Under the pieces are notes generated by a model, which was not told where the DNA came from, searched no databases, and worked only from the letters and a program-made list of their open reading frames with translations. From NCBI GenBank assembly GCA_023145955.1, contig JAGLDA010000027.1, positions 1 to 13,869 of the forward strand: a stretch of DNA of 13,869 nt, in the 5' to 3' direction. Within the stretch, counting starts at the first letter, position 1. Every line of letters begins with the position of its first letter. Shown in pieces: positions 1 to 8,200 of the stretch. Position numbers and translations under genes: made by a program. The DNA is from Bacteroidales bacterium (GTDB taxonomy: Bacteria; Bacteroidota; Bacteroidia; Bacteroidales; UBA1556).

Positions 1-475
1 TATTTGTAGCCAATATACTTAGTGGTAGGCCGCCAACTAACATATAGTTATGCAGTGTAGTTTTATGCTTTATTTCCTTCCAAAGGAATGGAGATAATTC
101 AAAATAATAAATTCTACCAGCTAAACTTTCTGATGTGTTTCTCAATAATTCTGGTGATGAGGAACCAAGCACTATAAAATTAGTGTCTTTATTATTATCA
201 ATAAAGTTCCTTAATTCTGTAAATATGCTAGGCATCATTTGTATTTCGTCAATACATATAGTCTTGCCTTTGTTGAGGTTTAAAAAACTTTCGGTTTCAG
301 CAATTATTAATCGATCTGAACTTTTTTCTAAATCCAAAAATATTGTTTCTTTATTTTTAGGAATTAGTGATTTTGCAAGTGTGGTTTTCCCAACTTGTCG
401 AGCACCAATAATTGCAACCACAGGTATGCGATTAATGTATTTGTCTATTTCTTTCTTAAGTTGTCGTGCTATCAT
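1..475 (-). CDS. AAA+ ATPase of the AAA_14/DUF4143 type, N-terminal part, cut by the left edge
   Basis: The visible 158 residues begin MIARQLKKEI and contain a P-loop GARQVGKTT (about residues 24-32), a Walker B ICIDEIQ (73-79), a sensor-1-like strand IVLGSSSPELL (101-111), an arginine-finger-like SLAGR (117-121) and a LVGGLP segment (146-151). This order is characteristic of the Bacteroidota/archaeal AAA_14 ATPases that carry a C-terminal DUF4143 domain. Such proteins are usually near 380-400 residues, so more than half lies beyond the window. The ATG at 475 is chosen because the ATG five bases further upstream runs straight into TGA. The family is abundant and often present in many copies per genome; its cellular role is not established. 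The gene has its own promoter with repeated motifs and reads away from the glycosyltransferase cluster. The open plus-strand frame across 135-557 is its antisense shadow. Confidence 0.9.
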   Translation of the reverse strand, partial: MIARQLKKEIDKYINRIPVVAIIGARQVGKTTLAKSLIPKNKETIFLDLEKSSDRLIIAETESFLNLNKGKTICIDEIQMMPSIFTELRNFIDNNKDTNFIVLGSSSPELLRNTSESLAGRIYYFELSPFLWKEIKHKTTLHNYMLVGGLPLSILATN

Positions 476-501
476 CACATTTCTATCAATTTATAATTTC
501 A

Positions 502-533
502 CAAAGATACAAAATAAGTATGTATATTGCAAA
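502..533 (-). promoter_or_regulatory. Bacteroidota-type promoter of the AAA ATPase gene
   Basis: On the minus strand a TATCTTTG box (502-509) matches the -7 consensus TAnnTTTG, and a TTTG (530-533) lies exactly 20 bases upstream, matching the -33 element. The start codon at 475 follows 26 bases after the -7 box, which gives a short leader. Both elements match the known consensus, so this is the best-supported promoter in the window. The -33 box sits inside the inverted repeat at 522-550. Confidence 0.75.
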
Positions 534-550
534 TTAATCTTGCAATATAC
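522..550. repeat. Perfect 11-bp inverted repeat over the -33 box, probable operator
   Basis: GTATATTGCAA (522-532) and its exact reverse complement TTGCAATATAC (540-550) are separated by 7 bases. The left arm contains most of the -33 element of the ATPase promoter. Because it is placed on a promoter element and the same word recurs nearby, an operator is more likely than a terminator; there is no T-run after either arm. Confidence 0.7.
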
Positions 551-591
551 GTGGTAAAAATATATACTAACCTTGTAAATTGAAACTAAAA

Positions 592-610
592 CTTGCAATA
601 TACTTGGTTA
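592..610. repeat. Third copy of the TTGCAATATAC motif upstream of the ATPase promoter
   Basis: TTGCAATATAC at 593-603 repeats the right arm of the inverted repeat exactly, 53 bases further upstream. The similarity extends to a 19-base unit (539-557 against 592-610) with 17 identical positions, including a following TGGT. The repeat is a direct copy of the right arm. Confidence 0.65.
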
Positions 611-715
611 AATGATAGTTTGTATTTGAAGAGATATGCGTAATATGCTGAAATAAAGTAAGATATATGAATATATTACTTTTTGTAAAGAAATAGTTGT
701 GATTTTTACTAAATA

Positions 716-737
716 TAGAAAATAAAAATATTTTCTA
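716..737. terminator. AT-rich hairpin just after the glycosyltransferase stop codon, weak terminator candidate
   Basis: TAGAAAATA (716-724) and TATTTTCTA (729-737) form a perfect 9-bp inverted repeat with a 4-base loop, one base beyond the stop codon of the glycosyltransferase gene (739-741, minus strand). It contains only one G-C pair per arm and is not followed by a clean T-run on the minus strand, so it would be a weak terminator. It could equally well help protect the 3' end of the message. Confidence 0.35.
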
Positions 738-738
738 G

Positions 739-1992
739 CTATAAATTTATCAATTTTACTAACCTTTGTGTAATGTTATTTCTGGAGTATTCTTTAGAAT
801 TATCGTTAGTTTTTATATTATATAAACTATCAATATTACTTTTGGAGATATCAATTGCATTTTCATAAGTAAAATAAAAGCCAGAATTTGTTTCCTTGAT
901 AATTCCTTCTACGTCGCCATTTTTTGGACCAATGGCCAGTATTGGCGATTTAGATCCAATATATTCAAAAAGCTTACCTGTAAGTATTCCTTCATTTTGA
1001 GGTACTTTAGGAATTAGCAAAAGAAGGATGCCTGCATTAATCATCTCTTTTGTTATTTCGCTATGTGGAATTGTCTTATTAAATTTGAATTGATTATCTA
1101 GCTTATTCTCCGCTACCATTTCTCTAAATTCTCGAGGTGTACTTCCGAAGAAACTAAAATTAAGCTCTGGAATTCGATTAGACAAATCAATAATTTCCTG
1201 CAATGGGTAGTCTGTAGTTAAAGTTCCAGTATATACTAATTCTTTATTTTTCTTTGTATTGGCAAATAGTTCTTTACTAAAATCAATCTCATCATAACCA
1301 TTAGTAATTACCTCAATTTTAGATTGTGGATATCGCTTTGTTAATGTTTTTTGAATACTAGGACTTACGCATATAGCAATATCTGATTTCTCAATCACAT
1401 TTTTTTCATATTTACTGTCAATTTTTCTAGCAAGTATACTTGGAAAAAATTTATCATAAAAATAAATGTCTGTCCATGGATCTCTCAAATCAGCAATCCA
1501 TTTTATATTCGGAAATTGATTTTTTATTGCAAGACCTATCAGTTGAGTAGAGTGGGGTGGACTAGTTGTAATTACAGTATCAATATTATGCTCCTTTATT
1601 ATTTTATTTGCTTTTTTTATGGCATATTTATTCCATCCTTTGCGTGGGTCGGGGATAAAGAAGTTTCCTCTAACAAAGCGTGCAGCTTTTTGTACAATAT
1701 TAGGTTCCTGTTCGTTGCTAAAACCTCCATATGGTATTTCCTTATTCTTTTTTAAGGATGTATAAAGGCTATATAGCTCAAAAGTTTTTGTTTTGAAGGT
1801 TGTAATACTATTGGCTTCGGCAGATAAAGACTCATCCAATTGAGGATAGGAAGCATATTTTTCGTCAACAGTTAGCACGATAGGCTCCCAATTAAATTCT
1901 TTAAGATATTTGGAAAATTTTAACCATCGCTGTACGCCTGCTCCTCCAGAAGGTGGCCAATAGTAGGTTATGATTAAAACTTTCTTATTCAT
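739..1992 (-). CDS. GT4-type (GT-B fold) glycosyltransferase
   Basis: A 417-residue cytoplasmic or membrane-associated sugar transferase, expected to move a sugar from a nucleotide-activated donor onto an envelope glycan or lipid-linked acceptor. Seen in the sequence: a glycine-rich N-terminal loop SGGAGVQRW (residues 15-23), SPPHS (144-148), the family motif DLRDPWTD (168-175), NGYD (231-234), TGTL at the start of the second Rossmann-like domain (255-258), and GILTGKLFEYIG (335-346), which corresponds to the donor-binding region around the EX7E motif of GT4 enzymes. I chose the ATG at 1992; the frame stays open to a TTG at 2010, but homologues of this kind typically begin MKKVLIITYYWPPSGG. 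The gene starts 34 bases after the YfhO-family stop codon and is probably cotranscribed with it. Donor and acceptor cannot be read from the sequence. Confidence 0.88.
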   Translation of the reverse strand: MNKKVLIITYYWPPSGGAGVQRWLKFSKYLKEFNWEPIVLTVDEKYASYPQLDESLSAEANSITTFKTKTFELYSLYTSLKKNKEIPYGGFSNEQEPNIVQKAARFVRGNFFIPDPRKGWNKYAIKKANKIIKEHNIDTVITTSPPHSTQLIGLAIKNQFPNIKWIADLRDPWTDIYFYDKFFPSILARKIDSKYEKNVIEKSDIAICVSPSIQKTLTKRYPQSKIEVITNGYDEIDFSKELFANTKKNKELVYTGTLTTDYPLQEIIDLSNRIPELNFSFFGSTPREFREMVAENKLDNQFKFNKTIPHSEITKEMINAGILLLLIPKVPQNEGILTGKLFEYIGSKSPILAIGPKNGDVEGIIKETNSGFYFTYENAIDISKSNIDSLYNIKTNDNSKEYSRNNITQRLVKLINL

Positions 1993-2026
1993 AGGTTTAT
2001 AGGTCTTCAATAATATATATTAAACT

Positions 2027-4768
2027 CTATTTTTTATCTTCTGTTATTTTCTTTTTCAATTCCCATACTATTCCACCAATTACTAATAATATAAGAAGTA
2101 ATGAGGAAATGAAAGTTATCTTTTTGCCAATAAAATATGATTGTGGTTCAAATTTCCATTCAATCTTATGATCTCCTGTTGGTATAACCATTGCACGAAG
2201 AAGGTAATCTGCTCTTATATATTCTGATTTCTTACCATCAATATATACATTCCAACCAGCATCGTAGTATATTTCTGAAAATACTGCTAGTTGTGGTGAT
2301 TCTGCGTGAGTAATATATGTTAAGTGATTAGGTAAATATTGCGTAAGGCTGATTCTTGCCGATGGTAAATAATTAAATTTATTCTCATCTAAGTATGAGC
2401 TAAATTTCTTATTTATAATCGCAGTTCTTTTAGGATTAAATTCAGAGATAATTTTAATCTTAAACTGTTTCTTAGCAAGATACATTCCTCCAGGTATTGA
2501 TGAAATATCAATAAAGTTGTCAGAGGTATCTAATGGGTTATTACCAATTACATAATCACGGCCAGCAAAAATTGGTAGCCTACTTAGATCAAAACCAATC
2601 TGTTGTCCACTAGGTGCGGTAATAGATATTTGTGTAGTATTAAGGATAGTATCTGTATTCTCCATTGCTCTACCATAAATATCAAGATTATCATTATTGC
2701 CAATATTTATTATTTCTATAGCTTTGCCTAGGTGAATAATCTCTTGATCAGGCGATGAAACAATTAACTTGTTCATAACATACCAAGCATTACCCATGGC
2801 CTCTGGATTTCTTTGAGCCACTGGAGCTCCACCTTGTCCGCCAACAATGAAATATTTGGTATTAAGCATATTCAATACTTGCATATTCCCTCGCGATAAG
2901 TGATGCTCAATAACATCTTGATATCTACGAAGTTTAGCACCATGATACCCACCAATAGATTTGTGGAAATATGAAGTAGAAGCATCATTAAAGCTGCTAA
3001 CAGTAGTATTAAATACTCTAAAGTTAGGATTTTTATCCTGTAGAATACTCATATTTGCTTGAGTAGCTTTATAAGGATTGCTTGCTTTTACCTTTCTCTC
3101 ATAGTTATCATCATTTATATATCGCCTGTCAACAGTTACTATATCGGCAAGCATTAAAAATGCTAAACTAGCCAATAGTATATTTTTATTAAATTTCTTT
3201 ATTGAATAAACAAATATTAATCCTGCGCCAAATATTATAAAAAGGAAACTGCGCATAGCATCTGAAGTAAAAATGTCCATTCTTACTAATACTAAATCAT
3301 CAAATAATTGTTGGTAAATTGCTGCTTGCTCTGGGTATTTATTTTGTAAGTCCATTAGCTGCGCCATATCTCTATCGCTTAGGTAGCTAAATAAACTAGG
3401 CATTAAATAGAAAACTATACTTAACCCAGCAGTTAATCCCAATGAAATATAGAAGTATTTTAAATTCTCTTTTACTATCTCAGGTTTCTTAATAATATTA
3501 TTTAGTGCAATAAATGCTAATAATACCATTGTTAGCTCTGCAATAACAAGAATAGTAGATACTGTACGGAATTTATTATAACCAGGCATATAATCGAAGA
3601 ATAGGTCTGTGAACCACATCATATTATGTCCCCATGCCAAGAAAATACTCAATAAAGTAACAGCAAATATTGCCCATTTCATTCTCCCTTTTACAATAAA
3701 AAGGCCAAAAATAAATAGGAAAACTACTATTGCTCCAACATATACAGGTCCTGACGTCATTGGTTGGCTACCCCAATAAGCTCCCATGGAAGCAATATTG
3801 CGTTTGAATTGTTGATTGCTAACCTTGTCGAGTGATTTGCTGGCATAAGATCCAATGGGAATGCTTCCACCGCCCTTTGCATTTGGAATCATTAGAGTAA
3901 GAGTTTCCTCTTTGCCATAGCTCCATTGCGTTGCATAATCACGGTCTAGTCCGCTAGATTTTATTTTATGATCAAAGCTAAGCTCCGAAGCTCCTCTAAT
4001 GGTATATGGAGAATATTCCATGGTAGTCCAATAATTACCAGAGTTTACTGCTATAGCAAGAAGTAGTCCTAGTGTTAATGTTCCAACGGACTTTCCAAAA
4101 TGGGCAAATTCTTTTTCCTTTATTGCTCCATAGAATTCGGCTATTCCATAAAATAAAACAATAAATCCTAGATAATAGGTAATTTGTGGGTGATTTGAAT
4201 ATAATTCTAAAGCCATAAAGAGACTAAAGAGTGTTCCGCCAATAAGATATTTTCTGTTTTTGAAAGTATATATTACAAATGCTAATGTGGGGGCCATATA
4301 TCCTATTGCATGGGCTTTGGTATTATGCCCCGCACCAAGAATAATGAAGTAGTAGGATGAAAAAGCATAAACTATGGCAGCAAGTATACTGAGCCATGGA
4401 TCTACTCCCAGAACTAACATTAGTATAAAAAAACCTACCATATAAAGGAATACGTAATCAGCGGGTCTATTAAGTTTTAGTCGGAATAAATAACTATCGA
4501 TATAACGAATTAGATTCTCACTATGAGCAACAGATATTTGATATGCTGGCATACCACCAAACATTGAGTTTGTCCAAAGAGCTTCTTCTTGATATGCTTT
4601 TCTATGGTCACTAATTTCTTTAGACATACCTATGTATGTATTCCTATCGTGCTGCTTTAGAACTTTGCCTTGCCATAATGGGCCAAAGTAAACAAGTACA
4701 ATTCCGAGGAAAATAATTATTGCTGCTAGATGTGGTAAGTATTTCTTGAAATCTATTTTATTAATCAT
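2027..4768 (-). CDS. YfhO-family polytopic membrane protein, putative GT-C-like glycosyltransferase
   Basis: A 913-residue inner-membrane protein. About 13 hydrophobic segments can be drawn by eye between residues 11 and 546 (for example 11-29, 104-121, 125-145, 174-192, 196-214, 227-242, 341-360, 363-381, 403-424, 438-458, 506-522 and 528-546). A large soluble, probably periplasmic, domain follows (about 547-880), then one C-terminal helix (881-903) and a short charged tail. The stretch YYDAGWNVYIDGK with the following RADYLLRAMVIPTGDHKIEW (about 834-871) is the C-terminal signature of the YfhO family. The N-terminal QHDRNTYIG and NSMFGGMPAY segments also fit. In Firmicutes, YfhO-like proteins act in glycosylation of wall polymers from undecaprenyl-linked sugars; Bacteroidota lack such polymers, so the substrate here is unknown. 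The start lies 8 bases after the stop of the small upstream gene, which suggests tight coupling. Confidence 0.9.
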   Translation of the reverse strand: MINKIDFKKYLPHLAAIIIFLGIVLVYFGPLWQGKVLKQHDRNTYIGMSKEISDHRKAYQEEALWTNSMFGGMPAYQISVAHSENLIRYIDSYLFRLKLNRPADYVFLYMVGFFILMLVLGVDPWLSILAAIVYAFSSYYFIILGAGHNTKAHAIGYMAPTLAFVIYTFKNRKYLIGGTLFSLFMALELYSNHPQITYYLGFIVLFYGIAEFYGAIKEKEFAHFGKSVGTLTLGLLLAIAVNSGNYWTTMEYSPYTIRGASELSFDHKIKSSGLDRDYATQWSYGKEETLTLMIPNAKGGGSIPIGSYASKSLDKVSNQQFKRNIASMGAYWGSQPMTSGPVYVGAIVVFLFIFGLFIVKGRMKWAIFAVTLLSIFLAWGHNMMWFTDLFFDYMPGYNKFRTVSTILVIAELTMVLLAFIALNNIIKKPEIVKENLKYFYISLGLTAGLSIVFYLMPSLFSYLSDRDMAQLMDLQNKYPEQAAIYQQLFDDLVLVRMDIFTSDAMRSFLFIIFGAGLIFVYSIKKFNKNILLASLAFLMLADIVTVDRRYINDDNYERKVKASNPYKATQANMSILQDKNPNFRVFNTTVSSFNDASTSYFHKSIGGYHGAKLRRYQDVIEHHLSRGNMQVLNMLNTKYFIVGGQGGAPVAQRNPEAMGNAWYVMNKLIVSSPDQEIIHLGKAIEIINIGNNDNLDIYGRAMENTDTILNTTQISITAPSGQQIGFDLSRLPIFAGRDYVIGNNPLDTSDNFIDISSIPGGMYLAKKQFKIKIISEFNPKRTAIINKKFSSYLDENKFNYLPSARISLTQYLPNHLTYITHAESPQLAVFSEIYYDAGWNVYIDGKKSEYIRADYLLRAMVIPTGDHKIEWKFEPQSYFIGKKITFISSLLLILLVIGGIVWELKKKITEDKK

Positions 4769-4776
4769 AGTAATAT

Positions 4777-5049
4777 TTATTTGTCTTCTTTAACTTCTTC
4801 AAACTCTATGTAATCTCCCAAATCTTCTTTCTGGTTGCTATTAGTTTTCTGTTTGTTTGTGCCAGAAATATTCACTTCTCCTTCTTTTTGTTTTGCCTCA
4901 TCAGGATTTGTAAACCCTTGTTGCTCATTATACCTATTCTGAGCTTTTTTTACCCAGCGTTGTGCAAAAAAAGGAAGTAAAAACTTAACTATTAGTTTAA
5001 AACCGTAATAGAAAAGCATCAATATTAGTAATGTTCTTAAAAATGCCAT
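4777..5049 (-). CDS. small DUF4834-like membrane protein
   Basis: A 90-residue protein with one N-terminal hydrophobic segment (about residues 3-30, FLRTLLILMLFYYGFKLIVK onwards), then a basic stretch RWVKKAQNRY and a hydrophilic tail ending in acidic residues (GDYIEFEEVKEDK). This layout and the ending fit DUF4834, a short Bacteroidota family that I recall being encoded beside YfhO genes. It has no recognisable catalytic motif; an accessory or scaffold role for the YfhO protein is only an inference from the 8-base spacing. The ATG at 5049 is followed directly by the hydrophobic segment. It is the first gene of the cluster that runs on through the glycosyltransferase. Confidence 0.75.
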   Translation of the reverse strand: MAFLRTLLILMLFYYGFKLIVKFLLPFFAQRWVKKAQNRYNEQQGFTNPDEAKQKEGEVNISGTNKQKTNSNQKEDLGDYIEFEEVKEDK

Positions 5050-5067
5050 ATATGTATATTTAATCTG

Positions 5068-5075
5068 CGAAGATA
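5068..5075 (-). promoter_or_regulatory. putative -7 box of the DUF4834-YfhO-glycosyltransferase operon
   Basis: TATCTTCG on the minus strand, 18 bases before the start codon at 5049, is a one-base variant of the TAnnTTTG -7 consensus. The same word precedes typA. No TTTG is present at the expected -33 spacing, so the assignment rests on the -7 box and its position. Confidence 0.45.
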
Positions 5076-5142
5076 AAAAAAATACACTATTATTTTTCTT
5101 GAAAAATCTTTCATAAAAATGTAATTATCAATTTTTTTTTGC

Positions 5143-5150
5143 TAATTTTG
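5143..5150 (+). promoter_or_regulatory. putative -7 box of the SNF2 gene
   Basis: TAATTTTG matches TAnnTTTG and lies 96 bases before the ATG at 5247, in the 197-bp divergent region shared with the DUF4834 gene. No clear TTTG stands 19-21 bases upstream, where the sequence is A/T-only. If the box is used, the leader would be about 90 bases, longer than those of the other genes here. Confidence 0.4.
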
Positions 5151-5246
5151 TCAGTCGCATTTTGAAAACGTAATGTATTTAGTGTTAGGTTTATATAACT
5201 TTACCATTTATTTTTTCAAAGTGTAATAACAGATAAAATAAAAATT

Positions 5247-8200
5247 ATGAGCAATATTGATTCTTTTTTGGGCAAGTTTGTCGATTTTCAAGTAAAAAAA
5301 AGAGGGCAGGAACTATATGCTAATGGCATGGTTTTGTCTATTGACTATTCAAATTCAGACGATACTTGGATGTGCATGGTTGAGGGAACTAGAAAATATA
5401 TTACTAAAGTTAAAGGTTTATCTACAAATAGAATATCTACATCTTGTACCTGCCCTTACGATTGGGGTCCTGTGTGTAAGCATGCTGTTGCTGCGCTTTT
5501 TGCTATTGCAAACTATAATGAAAGTGATACTAAAAAGGAGACTAAAGAATATAAAACTGCCTTTAAACAGAGAATTGAAGGTAGATATCCCATAAATAAG
5601 TATAAAAATATAACTCGTGAATTGGTTTTTAGTAATACTCTAAGCGAGTTTCATTCCTTATTATATGTTTCATCAAATCGTTTAATTAAATCATCCTTTA
5701 TAAGCGATGGGCTTATTTCAATAGAGTTGACCTTGAATAGTAAAACTATTCGCATTCGTAATATTAATGGTAATGTTACCATTCAGTCGGAAGAGCCAAA
5801 TGTACGCAAAGGTTTAAAGCAAGGTGAGGCATTGGTGCTAATGATTATTGCGCAGAGCAAATTTCCTGATATTCTTTCCCTAGCTTTTGCTGATATAGAA
5901 AAGTTTAAAAAGAAAAAGCTCAAAGAATATGGCTTAAGTTCTAAAGTTGATTTTGATAAGTGTTTTCACCTTTCAATTGATTTTAATGAAGGAATAGGAG
6001 TTGTTCCAACTGTGAAAATGAGCTCTGTAGTAATTCCAAATAATAAAACTACTCGTGGACAGAAAAGGCTTGATAATTTGCTTAATGAGATAAACCATAA
6101 TCGTAATTTGCCAATTTCTACTTATGTGAAAAATCACGAGTTTATGCTAGGATTTGTAATTCAAATAATGGGTTATGATGAGCAGTCATTTATAAGTATT
6201 GACCCCATTGAAGGAAAAGGGAATAGTAATAAAACAAAAATGGTTTCTCGATTTTCAATTATTCATGAGATTGCAAAATCAAAGTTGGTAACCACTGACA
6301 ATCAAGATAATATAATGGATTTACTATCTAAAGCCATGGATATAGAATCTAATATTGAATTATGGGAAAATACCAATAAAGTATTAGTGGCACTTGCAAA
6401 CGAAAGCTTTGTTTTTTATAAAGAAGATAGTTATACTAAAGTGTCTAAGAAAAGTCTAAATAAAGTAGTAGTTTCAGATATTTCTGCTTGGGTTGAGGTC
6501 TCTGTTTTCAAAGATGATATGTTTTATATTGCAAAAATGCAGGCTCGAATTGGCGACAAATTATATGCCTTTAATGAGATAGATATTTCTAATGGAAACA
6601 TGATAGTTCTAAAAAGTGATGAGCTAAAAATATATCCCCTTAGAAGTTATGAGGATGGAGTAGTTTTTCAACAAGGGAATGAAGAAATAAAAATGAGCCT
6701 TAAGTTTAAGGAGGAATTCTTTGACCAAGTAATATCACCACTTTCACATAATTTTAATATAAATTTCGATAAAGACACATATGATGTTGATGTGCTTAGC
6801 CTCGACTTCACTAAAAAACAGGTTTATCTTTCTGAGGAAGATAAATATCTTATGATTCGCCCAATGGTAGTTTATGATGGGGCTGTTACTGTTGATATTT
6901 TTTCAAAGGGAAATATTATGCATAATTCCAGCGAAGAAATTAAAGAATATAAACGTAATTTTGAGCTTGAGGAGGATTTTCTGGATATGGTATCAGATCT
7001 TCACCCTATGTTTTCTTCTCAAAGGACTGATGATTCCTTCTTTCTGCATTATGATGATTTTATGAAGGAGATGTGGTTTTATAGTTTTTTCGAAGAGCTT
7101 AAAACTAAGGATGTTGAAGTATATGGCCTTAAAAATTTAAAGAATTTTAAATACTCACCTTACCATGCTCATATATCCACTGGGGTTTCTTCTGGTATCG
7201 ATTGGTTTGAGGTAGATGTAAAGCTTAGCTTTGGCGATAATTTTGTTAGTTTACGAGATTTAAAGAAAGCAATATTAAATAAACAGAAGTTTATTAAGCT
7301 AGGAGATGGCAGCGTAGGTGTGTTGCCAACCGAGTGGTTTGCAAAATTAAATAATTATTTTAGGCAGGGAGAGATTAAGGGCGATAAAATTGAAATTTCA
7401 AAGCTTAAATTTTCGGTAATTGATGAGCTATTTGAGAATATTGATGATGCTAAAATTGTTGAGGAAATATTGGAAAAGCGTCGCCGTATAGCCAAATTTT
7501 CTGAAATTAAAAAAGTGAAAGTGCCAAAATCAATTACTGCTACCATGCGCGACTATCAAAAGGAGGGCTTGAATTGGCTAAATTTTCTTGATGAAATGGG
7601 CTGGGGTGGAATTCTTGCCGATGATATGGGCTTAGGAAAAACAATTCAGATTCTTGCTTTTATGCAGAAAATACAGAAAAAGAATACGCCTCCTAGCCTA
7701 ATAGTTATACCTACTACATTGTTATTCAATTGGGAAAATGAAATTGCAAAGTTTGCGCCTAAACTTAAGGCACATTATCATTATGGGCCTCAAAGAAATA
7801 GAGATGTAAGTGCTTTTGCGGAAAATGATTTAGTATTTACAACATACGGAATTTTGCTCCGCGATATTGAGTTTATGAAAGATTTCAAATTCAATTATAT
7901 TGTTTTGGATGAATCTCAATATATAAAGAATCCTCATTCTCGACGTTTTAAATCTGCTAGCCTTATAAATGCACGAAATAGAATTGCACTAACAGGTACG
8001 CCCATTGAGAATTCTACTTTTGATTTATTTGCTCAAATGAATTTTGTGAATCCTGGTTTCTTTGGAGGAGTAAAATCTTTTCAAGAAGGCTATTCTATAC
8101 CCATTGATAAAGAAGGAGATACTGCGAGAGCAGTAGAGCTACAGCGCCTAATTGATCCTTTTGTATTACGCCGTACTAAAGAAAAAGTGGCAACAGAGCT

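Noticed and set aside
135..557. Open plus-strand frame of 140 codons over the ATPase gene
   Set aside because: It is antisense to a frame with intact Walker A and B motifs and has a low-complexity hydrophobic translation without any family signature.
1993..2010. TTG start six codons before the chosen glycosyltransferase start
   Set aside because: The ATG at 1992 gives the N-terminus normal for the family, and nothing favours a rare TTG start.
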